Source: Clostridiaceae bacterium
GTDB taxonomy: Bacteria; Bacillota; Clostridia; Lachnospirales; Lachnospiraceae
Direction of reading: 5' to 3'
NCBI GenBank assembly: GCA_902363735.1
Contig: CABJBA010000003.1
Coordinates: 427,048 to 491,047, forward strand
DNA length: 64,000 nt
The notes under the pieces were generated by a model. The model made no database searches, was not told where the DNA came from, and saw only the letters and a program-made list of their open reading frames with translations. The position numbers were made by a program, and so were the translations under genes. Below, in pieces: positions 55,001 through 63,678 of this stretch; position 1 is the first letter of the stretch; the number at the start of each line of letters is the position of its first letter.

Positions 55001-55718
55001 TCTTTTTTAATAAAGCAAATGTCTCATCTTTTAATTCTGTATTGTAATACTGGTACATCCATCCAATTATCTCAACTTGTCCTTCCTTTGACACATCGAA
55101 ATCCTCTTCTGGCACAGTATCTATAAGCATACGAACCACACCATCATTGGTATATGACAGCCTTAATAATAATTCCATATAATCATCTGTGGTTTCAAAT
55201 AAACCTGGCAGAATTTTATTTAACTCATTACACTGTTTAATAAATAATAGACGAAAGGCTTCATCATATTTATTATCCTCTTTTGCCTTTTGAACTGCAT
55301 CTAATTCATTTGCATCCATATTTAATTGTACATCTAACGACTTTGTTACAACATCTGGTGTACTGCTTCCTGTCTCAGAAGATAATACTCTTACTCGTGA
55401 CGGAAGATAATCATTGATTTCCATAAAGCGAACTGCAATTAATCTGTTAAACCAAGTATATGCTACTTCTTCCATTACACTTTCAAAGCCATGCTCTGAG
55501 ATTGCTTTAACCAGATTAACACGTTTTTTAATAACATCACCAAATATTCTGTTCTCTGTTCCTGCTATTGTACGATAAACTTCAAAGTCAGTCCCTTTTT
55601 GAATTGGTGTACCACACCTGTCTTTTGTAATATCATATAAACCAGCTTCTGTAACAGCCATTTTTATCAGCAATTTACGTGCTTCTATTGAAAAGTTCTT
55701 GATTGCACTCTTATTCAT
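52029..55718 (-). CDS. pglX: BREX DNA methyltransferase PglX
   Basis: A 1229-residue adenine-specific DNA methyltransferase. Motif I is DPCMGSGHILVY (about 335), the catalytic NPPY motif lies in VVATNPPYMSSSNM (about 535), and the C-terminal half is the target recognition region. It marks host DNA by non-palindromic N6-adenine methylation so that BREX ignores it, and also takes part in defence. GGAGAC precedes the ATG, 14 bases after brxC. Length is normal for type I PglX, and no frameshift was seen. Confidence 0.93.
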   Translation of the reverse strand: MNKSAIKNFSIEARKLLIKMAVTEAGLYDITKDRCGTPIQKGTDFEVYRTIAGTENRIFGDVIKKRVNLVKAISEHGFESVMEEVAYTWFNRLIAVRFMEINDYLPSRVRVLSSETGSSTPDVVTKSLDVQLNMDANELDAVQKAKEDNKYDEAFRLLFIKQCNELNKILPGLFETTDDYMELLLRLSYTNDGVVRMLIDTVPEEDFDVSKEGQVEIIGWMYQYYNTELKDETFALLKKNVKVTKERIPAATQLFTPDWIVRYMVENSLGRLWIEHLRANDDSVDEKATAEEFGWKYYLPEAEQEESVNVKLAEVRKSYKDMLPLDIKCIDPCMGSGHILVYMFDVLMDIYKSAGYSERDAAFLILENNISGLDIDQRAYQLSYFALMMKGRGYNRRFFSGREIEQEGRTWSQYPSPDVRAIEESNELPSDIINQIEMNFPNAFNDRELACIDYVVKTFKDAKEYGSILNVDDEPDNQERQYASVALNLYSLIDGSHPFCMEHDLNILQRLLLAEAFPLIDNLLLQACVMSRKYDVVATNPPYMSSSNMSASLNKYLKKYYEAGKNDLFSAFIEKIASYTKKDGLFAMITMHSWMFLSRYKTLREKLLQMNLLSMVHLGSRAFEEISGEVVQTVSFVFRKDSLNDYCAKYSRLIAYSDASEKEKKLNNSGDIYICKQSNYDFMVDNIIAYWVSDSIYNLYKTEKLLGETSDSRQGIATGNNDMFLRLWYEVDFYKINYNAKNQEEMNDSDLLYVPYNKGGTFRRWYGNQDYVIKMDDTNYKKLLEMGNHLPSRQYYYNSGITWNDISTKLYCARLVDDGFIFDAAGPTCFYNGNKLYLLGFLNSIVAQEFLNIICQGLHYSTGHIPKIPFIIQNNAEIDQLVEKCLTLSKKDWDLSETSWNFSTNIFLNIFESTGKTLMKDIYKVYIETNNLQRNELKIAEERINQLFIKIYNLQNELDYKVDEENLTIRKQEYNMDVREFISYVVGCMFGRYSLKNKKIIYTSFKLNDFDKRNEIYDEDNILPITDEEYFNDDIVSKFVNFIKSTFGSDTLEENLDFIAKALNSKGTNSRQIIRNYFINNFFKDHCDMYSVAGSGKRPIYWLFDSGKQNGFKALIYMHRYDRDTVGRIRSNYLHKTQNAIEGALKNAEYIISSSSSAVDKAKATKDRDRYIKQLSEIRIYDQALAHVALQRIDIDLDDGVKHNYELFQGIEVASEGAKKQTIDLLAKL

Positions 55719-55732
55719 TGATTGTCTCCATT

Positions 55733-58700
55733 CTAATTTAGTCTAATTATTGTGTCTTTAGCTAATCGATTCCCAAGTTCCTTACGAATTTCTTCCACAA
55801 ATGCATTAATATCATCTTCATTTTTGATAGTATAGGTCTTGTTATTTGTCAAAGTTCTGATTCCCACTGGAATAGTTTTAATAACATTAACTGGCTTAAC
55901 AGGTTTTACAGGATCCACTCCATCAATTGCAGGGACTTGCACTAAGCTCTTTTGATAAAATTCTTCTTCTTTGTTAATTTCATTTAGACAATTTTGGCAA
56001 AGAGCATTGCTTTCTGATGGAATTCCATTAAGTGCAGCCACATCATGTGTACTAGATAATTTATTAATTAATTCCTCAAATTTATTATCAAATTTTTCTT
56101 TTAACCTTTCTGCGTATGGTCTTTCCATTGTTAATGATTCAAGAACAATTTTTCGATCTGCATATACTTCTGGACGTATTCTTTCAGCATCCTTCTCCAA
56201 TAAGGCTACGATGGAGCTACTTAATTCTTTAGAAAAACCTTCTAGCTTTGTGATAAGACTGTATGGCTTCTGTATACTAATTATCTTTTTAATCTGATCA
56301 GCACGTTCAATAATATCTATATCTGATATAAAATTCTTACTAGCTTCATAGACTTCAAGTATTTCACATGCCTTGTTAAAGATATTTATCTGAACTCCAC
56401 CCAGAAAACTGTTAATATCAGTTAACTCAATAGAAACCTCATCAAAATCATCGTAAAGTTCATCCACTCTACGATAAAATGTCATCGGATCATTTAAATT
56501 GTTTGTATCGTTAATTAAACGAACCGCTTTCTCTAATACGGCTTTTCCTGGAAGTTTTGGATTGTCTCTATAATCATTTCTGAGACATTCTTCAATAACC
56601 AGTTTCTTAACATCACCATGATGTCTAAAATCACGCATTAACGAATCCGCATCATCTGCAACGATAGATTTGCCATAAAAATCTCTAATGATGTCCTTTA
56701 CTTCTTTTATCCACTTACTATCAATTACACCCTTTGTCTCTAATAATATTTTCTCTCTAAAATCCTTTTTGGTAATATACTTAAATGCATCATCAGGGGA
56801 TGTACTTGCCGGACTATATACAACACTGTTCATTTTCAGTGCAATCTGATTCTTTTTATAAAGGGTTGCAATTAAATACTGTACATCTTCCTCTACATAT
56901 CCGTAAGGTGCCGACATAAATTTATCCATTGCCTGTTTTATAGAAAACTTAGCACCTGTTTTTCCAGCATACTGAATTGCAGATGATAACTCATTCAATG
57001 CATCATAATTAGGCTCATTCATACCTTGTAAATCTAAGGTAATCTGTGCCTTGTTTTTCTTTAACACATCCATAATGTCAGACTGTCCTGGTTCAGTCTG
57101 CATATCCTCTAGCTTACTATATTCTGCAACTACTAACTTTCTTAAAGCCTCGTTAACTCTTGTAATAACATCCTTTGACCTAATGCTTACACTTTCACCA
57201 TTAACATATATATCTGCAGTCTCGATAGCCATTCTTACATAATCACGAATTCTTTCAACTTTATCCTTGCGTTCTTTCTGCTTTGCGATTCTGATCACTT
57301 CAAAATTAGATACTGTTCCAACATCCTGCTTATTTAAGAACTTTGTGATCTTCAACATTTCTTCCGCTTCACTAAGATACGCATAATCATCAGACATACG
57401 GATAACTACACTCTTCTCGGTTCCAGACAACATAGCAAGAGCTATGTCCGACTGTTCCCCACTATAAGCTGTAAGTAAATGCAAACTGATTGACTGTGAT
57501 TGATTATTCTTATAGAATCTATCATCAATTTTCTGGTTAAATGAAAACTGATATCTATTGCTATATTTAAATTTATTATTCGTAAATGCAATCACTTCAT
57601 CAAAAGCAACCTGTGCGATATAATTTACAGTGTCTGTCGGATCTACTTGAATATTTCTGATAGCATTCTCTGCTTCCTGTTCTTCATTGGTAAGGAATGA
57701 GTAGATTTGGCCATTTTTCTGGACCAACATCTCATCACATAACAATCTTAATGATGTTTCCACCTTCTTACGAAGCTCAATACGATCTTCGTTGATGCTT
57801 GAAATCATCAATGTATTCAGATTTTCTAAGTCCTTTGGAAAATTCTCAACATATTTAGTCATAAATAATACTTTCAAAAGTTCTACATCAAACTCATGTA
57901 ATCTTGTATTTTTTCCTGCTTGGATAATTACGATCCTATGTGTATGATCTATAAAATTCTCTAATGCACTATAAAAAGAATTAAACGGAATCAATATTCC
58001 TTCTCTTTCATTTTCAAACTTCTCTGCCGCCTCTTTAAATAAAGCAAGCATAGAACGCTCACCTTCAGCAAGATGCTTGCCACTAGCACCATGTTGTCTA
58101 ATAGCGGTAAGTACACTTCCTAGTAAGTTGAATTGATATGGAATAAATGGATAAACCTCTGCAAAGTCTTCACTTCCTGAATACAATGCCATATATGGTG
58201 TGCTTTCACTAAATGTAATCAAGTTCTTAATTACAGATTCATATTTACCATATAAATCTTCTAGAATAACCATTGCTTCATCTCTTTTATATAAAATACG
58301 TTTTCTAATAACTTCATCAACATTGGCAGATGAAAGAGGAATACGTGTATCAAATCGACCTTGAATCTTTGAGAAATTATCTCCTATCGTTTTCGTAATA
58401 GAGTCGATATCCTGTTGGCTTGTTACAATGATCCATGCATGTCCACCACAAGCCGTTCCTAAGTCTTCTGTAACTGTCTGGAGATTTAACATGAGTTTTC
58501 CATCATCTGCAATATACTGTCCAATTTCATCCACAAGGAATAATACATGATGATTTTTGCCTTTTTGTTCGCAGTACTTTCTTACATGATCTGCAAACTT
58601 ATCAATTGATAAGCGATAAGCACTTTGACCAGTTTCAGCCCAGTTATGTGCTTCTCTTTCACTCATAATGTCAAGAGACACTAATGTTTCTATAATCTCA

Positions 58701-59341
58701 TCCTGAATGAAATAAAAATCTTCTCTCACCTCTGTCCAAGGAGAACCATTTAACTCTTCAAACTTTTCTTTAAAAGCATTCAGTTTTCCATCTGCATCCA
58801 TTTTTCTTTCTAAATCCGCGAGAAATGGAATGGAACCGCAATATCCCAACTGCTCATTGAATACCTTCATAAACACTTCTACAATAGCGTCTTTATTCAT
58901 CTTGGAGTCAGCGGAACTTTTTGAATCTATATTAAAAAGGATTACATCTGTATCATTACTATAGGATGCCACCTTCTCAATTTTCTTTTTCAAACTATCT
59001 TTACTTAATTTCACATCGTCTAAGAAAAAGCTAGATGTTGTTCTTTCATTACCATCTTTATCTTTTACAACCTTATTCCCAAGGATATAGGACATTATTT
59101 TTAAGAAGTGGGATTTACCGCTACCAAAGAAACCGGATATCCAAACGCCCATTTTATCTGTTCTTCCATCAATACCTCTTACATATGCATCGAAGAATTT
59201 CTCCATATATTTTTCTAAATCAGGAGTGACAACATATTCATCTAACTCCTGAAAGATATTCTCATCATCTGCCTGACCAACTTTAATAACCCCTTTGATA
59301 TCTCTGTTGATATCTTTGTAAAACATGTCTCTGATATTCAT
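55733..59341 (-). CDS. brxC: BREX ATPase BrxC
   Basis: A 1202-residue AAA-type ATPase with the BrxC opening MNIRDMFYKDINRDIKGVIKV. Walker A GFFGSGKS lies at 70-77 and Walker B HHVLFLVDEIGQYI near residue 270. C-terminal helices and an LCQNCLNEIN Cys pair follow. BrxC is the large ATPase core of BREX. GAGGAGG precedes the ATG. A 105-base gap separates it from brxB and holds a TTGACA (59437-59442) with a poor -10, so a weak internal promoter is possible. Confidence 0.93.
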   Translation of the reverse strand: MNIRDMFYKDINRDIKGVIKVGQADDENIFQELDEYVVTPDLEKYMEKFFDAYVRGIDGRTDKMGVWISGFFGSGKSHFLKIMSYILGNKVVKDKDGNERTTSSFFLDDVKLSKDSLKKKIEKVASYSNDTDVILFNIDSKSSADSKMNKDAIVEVFMKVFNEQLGYCGSIPFLADLERKMDADGKLNAFKEKFEELNGSPWTEVREDFYFIQDEIIETLVSLDIMSEREAHNWAETGQSAYRLSIDKFADHVRKYCEQKGKNHHVLFLVDEIGQYIADDGKLMLNLQTVTEDLGTACGGHAWIIVTSQQDIDSITKTIGDNFSKIQGRFDTRIPLSSANVDEVIRKRILYKRDEAMVILEDLYGKYESVIKNLITFSESTPYMALYSGSEDFAEVYPFIPYQFNLLGSVLTAIRQHGASGKHLAEGERSMLALFKEAAEKFENEREGILIPFNSFYSALENFIDHTHRIVIIQAGKNTRLHEFDVELLKVLFMTKYVENFPKDLENLNTLMISSINEDRIELRKKVETSLRLLCDEMLVQKNGQIYSFLTNEEQEAENAIRNIQVDPTDTVNYIAQVAFDEVIAFTNNKFKYSNRYQFSFNQKIDDRFYKNNQSQSISLHLLTAYSGEQSDIALAMLSGTEKSVVIRMSDDYAYLSEAEEMLKITKFLNKQDVGTVSNFEVIRIAKQKERKDKVERIRDYVRMAIETADIYVNGESVSIRSKDVITRVNEALRKLVVAEYSKLEDMQTEPGQSDIMDVLKKNKAQITLDLQGMNEPNYDALNELSSAIQYAGKTGAKFSIKQAMDKFMSAPYGYVEEDVQYLIATLYKKNQIALKMNSVVYSPASTSPDDAFKYITKKDFREKILLETKGVIDSKWIKEVKDIIRDFYGKSIVADDADSLMRDFRHHGDVKKLVIEECLRNDYRDNPKLPGKAVLEKAVRLINDTNNLNDPMTFYRRVDELYDDFDEVSIELTDINSFLGGVQINIFNKACEILEVYEASKNFISDIDIIERADQIKKIISIQKPYSLITKLEGFSKELSSSIVALLEKDAERIRPEVYADRKIVLESLTMERPYAERLKEKFDNKFEELINKLSSTHDVAALNGIPSESNALCQNCLNEINKEEEFYQKSLVQVPAIDGVDPVKPVKPVNVIKTIPVGIRTLTNNKTYTIKNEDDINAFVEEIRKELGNRLAKDTIIRLN

Positions 59342-59446
59342 TTGTTTTAAACCTCCTCTTTTTTGCGTAGTAAAAATACGAACCTATGTAAGCAGAGGCT
59401 TTTCCTCTCTGTCTAATTAATGTTCTATTTTCGCTTTGTCAATAAA

Positions 59447-60019
59447 CTATATTAGTGGAAACGCCCTATAGTAATTATCATCCTTGATAGTCCCAAATAA
59501 ACTAAGTACTTGTCCGTCCCAACTGCCTGGATAAAACATTATTACTGGAACCTTATCTAGCACTTGATGCAAATTATTCAGGATATTATGTGACCGAACA
59601 AATGGAAATGCTTTCCCTACACCTGTCAAAAATACAACTGCATTATCTGGTGTCTCCTCAAGTATCTTCCTAATTATTAAATTATCATCACTCGTAAGAC
59701 GGAGCATTTTTGAAACTGCATTAAACATATAATCTCTCCCCTTGGTCTTCTCGAACTGAATACATTTATCTATGTATCCCTTATCTTCAAGAATAGCCAG
59801 AATCATTTTATATAAGTCGTATTCGACAATTTCAAATCCATCCGCCTCTGGATTATTCTGCTTTTTAAGTGCTGCCACCTTCTCACGCACAACCAATTCA
59901 TCACAAGCTTCATAATCAAACACATAGTATCTGACCTCATTTGCAACTCCTCTATTAGCAAGGAATTCTTCATTGGATATTTTTTTCCATATTCCATCTA
60001 ATCTTTCCCTAAATTCCAT
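59447..60019 (-). CDS. brxB: BREX protein BrxB (DUF1788)
   Basis: A 190-residue DUF1788 protein. The hallmark segments are VVFLTGVGKAFPFVRSHNIL, VIMFYPGSWDGQVLSLFG and DDNYYRAFPL, in order near the C-terminus. BrxB is a core component of type I and related BREX systems with unknown biochemistry. Its ATG shares a base with the stop of brxA (TAATG), so both are co-translated. Confidence 0.92.
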   Translation of the reverse strand: MEFRERLDGIWKKISNEEFLANRGVANEVRYYVFDYEACDELVVREKVAALKKQNNPEADGFEIVEYDLYKMILAILEDKGYIDKCIQFEKTKGRDYMFNAVSKMLRLTSDDNLIIRKILEETPDNAVVFLTGVGKAFPFVRSHNILNNLHQVLDKVPVIMFYPGSWDGQVLSLFGTIKDDNYYRAFPLI

Positions 60020-60609
60020 TAGCGTTCTCCTGTCATTGCATATAAATATTTTTCCATGTTGTTAACCAACAAAGCCTCTCTGATCTCAGGTTCAATGTAC
60101 ACCTTACATATTTTCTTATTGTCCTTTGTTCCATCTAACAGACCTGCCTCATACATATATCTTGCATAAGTGGCTTTCATCTTGGCAATTGCCGAATCTG
60201 ACCATCCTGCCACCTTACTACTTTGGTTTGTTTTGTTTGTGAAGAACACATTGAAATCCTTATCTTCTAATTTGTCATCATTCATTCTGAGTTTTTCTCT
60301 ATAAACCTCATATACGAATTCAAACAATAATTGATCTGTTGCAATAGTTGCAATAAATAGTATTACTTTTGCAGAATTTACATCCGTCGTAGCAAATTCC
60401 TCTAATAATATTTCCGGCAAAATTTGTAGACGATTTTTAATAACATTAAATACTCTTCTTATTCTATCTTGCTTATTCTGCTGGTATATATTTTCTTCAA
60501 AAGCCATCTTTTCAATCTCGTCAAAAGTATGGTTTTGTAGTAATTTAGCTGTTTCACGAGCCTCAACAAACCAAAATAACTTACTTACTATTCCTGCACT
60601 ATACTCCAT
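60019..60609 (-). CDS. brxA: BREX protein BrxA (DUF1819)
   Basis: A 196-residue DUF1819 family protein starting MEYSAGIVSKLFWFVEARETA at 60609; the usual BrxA start has the same YSAGLTSKPFLL-like shape. The first ATG with a good AGAGGT site is used; longer forms to 60636 or 60660 exist but overlap the HTH gene more. It has a winged-helix-like, DNA-binding character. It overlaps the HTH gene by 11 bases. Confidence 0.88.
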   Translation of the reverse strand: MEYSAGIVSKLFWFVEARETAKLLQNHTFDEIEKMAFEENIYQQNKQDRIRRVFNVIKNRLQILPEILLEEFATTDVNSAKVILFIATIATDQLLFEFVYEVYREKLRMNDDKLEDKDFNVFFTNKTNQSSKVAGWSDSAIAKMKATYARYMYEAGLLDGTKDNKKICKVYIEPEIREALLVNNMEKYLYAMTGER

Positions 60610-60826
60610 CTTTTTTATCAACCTCTTTTCTTTCATAGTTGATAATATCACCAAAATCACAATTCAATTTTTCACATATTTTCTCCAAAACAGACATAGA
60701 GACCAGTTCACCTTTACTCATTTTGGCAAGAGTACTGCTACTAATCTCAATCTTTTCTATCAAATCCATTTTCTTCATGTTATTGTCAATTAATAACTTC
60801 CATAATCCATTGTACGAAACAGCCAT
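60599..60826 (-). CDS. HTH regulator at the head of the BREX operon
   Basis: A 75-residue Cro/CI-type protein (HTH_26 pattern): LWKLLIDNNMKKMDLIEKI, SSTLAKMSKGE, then LNCDFGDIINY. GAGAGGTAAAG precedes the ATG. It is the first gene of the operon and has a canonical promoter with an inverted repeat upstream, so it is likely the autoregulator of the BREX genes. Small XRE proteins in this place are common in Firmicutes restriction and BREX operons. Confidence 0.85.
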   Translation of the reverse strand: MAVSYNGLWKLLIDNNMKKMDLIEKIEISSSTLAKMSKGELVSMSVLEKICEKLNCDFGDIINYERKEVDKKDGV

Positions 60827-60877
60827 ATTCTTTACCTCTCTAATTGCTATAACGATTATTTAGTAACTATTTCTATC

Positions 60878-60947
60878 TACTGTTTCACACTATTGATACA
60901 GTAAACACGACTATGGATATTATACAACTTTAGTAAAGGTTTTTCAA
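60878..60947 (-). promoter_or_regulatory. BREX operon promoter and candidate operator
   Basis: On the minus strand TTGAAA (60942-60947) and TATAAT (60919-60924) are 17 bases apart. Just downstream, TACTGT (60878-60883) and ACAGTA (60898-60903) form an inverted repeat across about 26 bases, in a position where a bound HTH protein would block transcript start. The rest of 60827-61055 is A+T-rich, with nothing else recognised. Confidence 0.75.
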
Positions 60948-61055
60948 TTTATTTCAAAATTAATTTTCGATAATACGAATTTTTATTTTAAAATTACATA
61001 TATTGTCCCTCTGATTTTTCCTGATCTTTCATCTTTTTAACCTAGTGAACGCAAT

Positions 61056-61514
61056 TTATCCTAACGTTCCCAAATAATAGCCCAAAAAGACACATCCAAT
61101 CGCTACAAATGCTCCAAATATAGCAATGCCAATTGTTAGGTTATTTGCTTTTCTAGAATCTTCCCTTGCCTGAACTCTTTCTTCCTCCATCTTTTCCTCT
61201 GCTTGTCTTTGCATATATTTTGCTTCACTCACTTTATCATTTAATTCTTTCATTTGCTGTTTTTGAGATAGATTGACTGCTTTTAATTCAATTAGCTCAT
61301 TCAACTGAGAAGTATTTGTTTGATTCAACTCTCGCAACTGATTTTCCACCTCTTCATTGATATTAATTCTTTCGAATTTCGGCATTTTAGGCATGTAAAC
61401 ATCAGACATTATTGGCTTTAAAATATCATGATTAAATTTTAATGAACCATTCATTAACAAATTATCAGGCGCATTCAACTTATCTCCAATTTTTATGTTT
61501 TCTAATTTATTCAT
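61056..61514 (-). CDS. Coiled-coil protein with C-terminal membrane anchor
   Basis: A 152-residue protein. About residues 55-125 are a charged coiled coil (LNELIELKAVNLSQKQQMKELNDK), and the C-terminus is one membrane helix (LTIGIAIFGAFVAIGCVFLGYYLG). The bulk would face the cytoplasm. Its ATG overlaps the WYL gene's stop (TGATG) with GGAGGT inside that gene, so the two are tightly coupled. No family recognised; such tail-anchored coiled coils accompany other defence genes. Confidence 0.65.
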   Translation of the reverse strand: MNKLENIKIGDKLNAPDNLLMNGSLKFNHDILKPIMSDVYMPKMPKFERININEEVENQLRELNQTNTSQLNELIELKAVNLSQKQQMKELNDKVSEAKYMQRQAEEKMEEERVQAREDSRKANNLTIGIAIFGAFVAIGCVFLGYYLGTLG

Positions 61515-62509
61515 CAATTACCTCCATACATTCTTTGCAGTCTAGAAATCTCGTCCTGCATCTTCTTCATAACACTCTCCGGTCCAACAATCCTAACTCC
61601 TTCCCCCAGTGCAATCACCCACGCTAAAAATTGTACACTTACAGCAACATCAACATTAACCGTAAAATGATCTTTATCTGTTTTAATGAGAGAAATATTC
61701 TTTCCAAAACGATCAATAACAACACCTGCAAATCTATTTTCAAACTCTAGTTTTACAGTTTGTTCTTCTCCGTCAAACATTCCAAATATTTTCTTAGCAT
61801 ATACTGCTATATCAAATTTTTTAAAATGTTCTTTTCCATCTCTTTTTTCTTCTCCTAGTTCTATAGCAAGCATCTTATCTACTCGATAATGTTTGATTAT
61901 ATCTGCTGTGTTATCAAACCCTACCAGATAATAATTTTCATTATCCCAAGAAAGTGCCCACGGACTAATGTAATAAAATTCACCTGCATGACGAAGTTCC
62001 ATTTTCTTATCCACATTCCACTGGAAATATTGGAATTTTATTTTTACATTTGCTCCAATTGCAGCATGAATCTTGTCCACATTATAATAAATGCTTTCAT
62101 TCATTGTCTTAATACGCTCTGTCACAAACACCTGACGTTGCAGTTGTTTTGCCTCATACTTACTAGCAAAACCCTCAATCTTTTTGATCAGTTCATTAGA
62201 TTTTTTAGCCGTGATAAATTTTGACGATTGTACGGAATCAACTAACAGCTTTAATTCGGCAAGTTCGAACTGCCTATTTCCCACATGATAATAATAAGTT
62301 TTATTTTTTTGTTCTCCTATGATATCCATTCCATAGGTTCTCAACGCTTCCATATCCGCATAAATGCTTTTTCTTTCTGCAGTAATATCATAGGCCTTAA
62401 GTGATTCAATAATCTCTGGCATCGTGATACTATGACCTTCATCTGTTTTTTCCAACAAGATTTTCATTAAATACATTAATTTGAGTTTTTGATTTGTTCC
62501 TTTAGCCAT
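61514..62509 (-). CDS. WYL-domain regulator near the BREX operon
   Basis: A 331-residue regulator. N-terminal winged helix (LMYLMKILLEKTDEGHSITMPEIIESL, TAERKSIYADMEAL), then WYL (about 150-225; FYYISPWALSWDNENYYLVGF) and a C-terminal WCX domain. It is of the same broad family as BrxR, which represses BREX in other bacteria, but lies one gene away from the operon on the same strand. GAGGAGG precedes the ATG. Possible targets are its own membrane-protein partner and the BREX promoter. Confidence 0.82.
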   Translation of the reverse strand: MAKGTNQKLKLMYLMKILLEKTDEGHSITMPEIIESLKAYDITAERKSIYADMEALRTYGMDIIGEQKNKTYYYHVGNRQFELAELKLLVDSVQSSKFITAKKSNELIKKIEGFASKYEAKQLQRQVFVTERIKTMNESIYYNVDKIHAAIGANVKIKFQYFQWNVDKKMELRHAGEFYYISPWALSWDNENYYLVGFDNTADIIKHYRVDKMLAIELGEEKRDGKEHFKKFDIAVYAKKIFGMFDGEEQTVKLEFENRFAGVVIDRFGKNISLIKTDKDHFTVNVDVAVSVQFLAWVIALGEGVRIVGPESVMKKMQDEISRLQRMYGGN

Positions 62510-62594
62510 GATATCCTCCTCATAAAACGATTGGTTTTATATAACTTATATAAGGATACCACTTTCCAAGTCGTTTTTAAAGGACTTGCTTCTA

Positions 62595-62705
62595 TTATTC
62601 TATTACGTCATCTTTACATGTTTCATAAAATTGACAACTGATGCAACAAGATTTGCAATTACGTTTTCCTCTGCGCCTGACCCAAAATAAAAATCTTTCT
62701 ATCAT
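62595..62705 (-). CDS. Cys-rich micro-protein, 36 residues
   Basis: ATG at 62705 preceded by AAAGGAAG, starting 12 bases after the SIMPL gene. The product begins MIERFLFWVRRRG and has the pattern CKSCCISCQFYETC (residues 17-30), so five cysteines that could bind zinc or iron. Family unknown; the hydrophobic start may contact the membrane. Confidence 0.6.
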   Translation of the reverse strand: MIERFLFWVRRRGKRNCKSCCISCQFYETCKDDVIE

Positions 62706-62717
62706 GGTTTCTTCCTT

Positions 62718-63383
62718 TCATCGAATACTCCATACAACAGTAACTGTATCCGACACATCTACATTATCTGGCTCTATGTCAATGTCATAACTGCTAGCGT
62801 CTTCACAATTGTATGACGTACATGATTCCATCAGTTTATTCATAGGATTTATCACAAAATCAACCTCTCCCCAAGAATAATCAATTGTAATAACCTCTCC
62901 TATTTCTACACCCACTGCCTCCGTAAGTACTTTTGCTTTTATTTTTGAATCTGTTACTGCTTTTCCAAGGAGTTCGTTCTTTGCTGCTTCTGGATCTTTA
63001 ATTGTATAGTTTATTCTAAATTCCGGTCTTACTGGGCAATGTGCTAAGGCATATAATACTTTTCCTAATAGTTTGTTGTCAGCATCAAACTCAATCTTCA
63101 TACTGTGTTTGAATTCATAGCCTTCAAAGCGTTGCTTCCAATCATTATTTTTATCTCTGTAGCTTTCATATTTGGTATCTACATTAAAGGATAAAGTTTT
63201 CAAATCAGTTCTTGTAAAACCCAATTTTTCAAAAGTATCTTTTAAAATTTCAACCTGCACTGTAGACTGCTGCAATGTTTCATCATATGTTTCCCTAATA
63301 TCTTCTAAGTTAAGTAACAATCTGATTCTATCCGGTTTTACTGATATTTTTCCTTTACCTGTAACTCGTATCGTTCTTTCCAT
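62718..63383 (-). CDS. SIMPL-domain (DUF541) protein
   Basis: A 221-residue SIMPL protein beginning MERTIRVTGKGKISVKPDRI, with the family's G-x-G-x-v-x-v-x-PD opening, alternating strands and a YEFKHSMKIEF region. The ATG at 63383 follows AGAGGGAG. It has no signal peptide, although many SIMPL proteins are exported. Function unknown. Confidence 0.8.
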   Translation of the reverse strand: MERTIRVTGKGKISVKPDRIRLLLNLEDIRETYDETLQQSTVQVEILKDTFEKLGFTRTDLKTLSFNVDTKYESYRDKNNDWKQRFEGYEFKHSMKIEFDADNKLLGKVLYALAHCPVRPEFRINYTIKDPEAAKNELLGKAVTDSKIKAKVLTEAVGVEIGEVITIDYSWGEVDFVINPMNKLMESCTSYNCEDASSYDIDIEPDNVDVSDTVTVVWSIR

Positions 63384-63399
63384 AATTTTTTCTCCCTCT

Positions 63400-63642
63400 T
63401 TAGTCAAAATCATAATCTTCTGGATCAAGCCCTGCATCTTCAATTGCTTCCCTACGCTCATCTTCATCCATGAATTCCAGCTCAGTTATATCAATTCCCG
63501 CTGACTCTAATTCATTTACCTTTTCTGTTGCATCAACGCTGTCAATAATACTTGCAAACGTTGCAAATTCTGCTGTTATTTCAAAAGCACTCATTTTTCC
63601 ATCATGATTAAAGTCAAATAATCCACCAAATAAACCTGCCAT
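63400..63642 (-). CDS. EF-hand-like small protein
   Basis: An 80-residue acidic protein. One EF-hand-type loop, DFNHDGKMSAFE (about residues 10-21), is followed by helices and a DDAGLDPEDYDFD-like acidic tail. The start at 63642 follows AAAGGG. It ends 16 bases before the SIMPL gene on the same strand. Possible calcium binder; no enzyme domain. Confidence 0.65.
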   Translation of the reverse strand: MAGLFGGLFDFNHDGKMSAFEITAEFATFASIIDSVDATEKVNELESAGIDITELEFMDEDERREAIEDAGLDPEDYDFD

Positions 63643-63678
63643 ATTCTTTACCCTTTTACCTTTCTTTAATATAATCAT

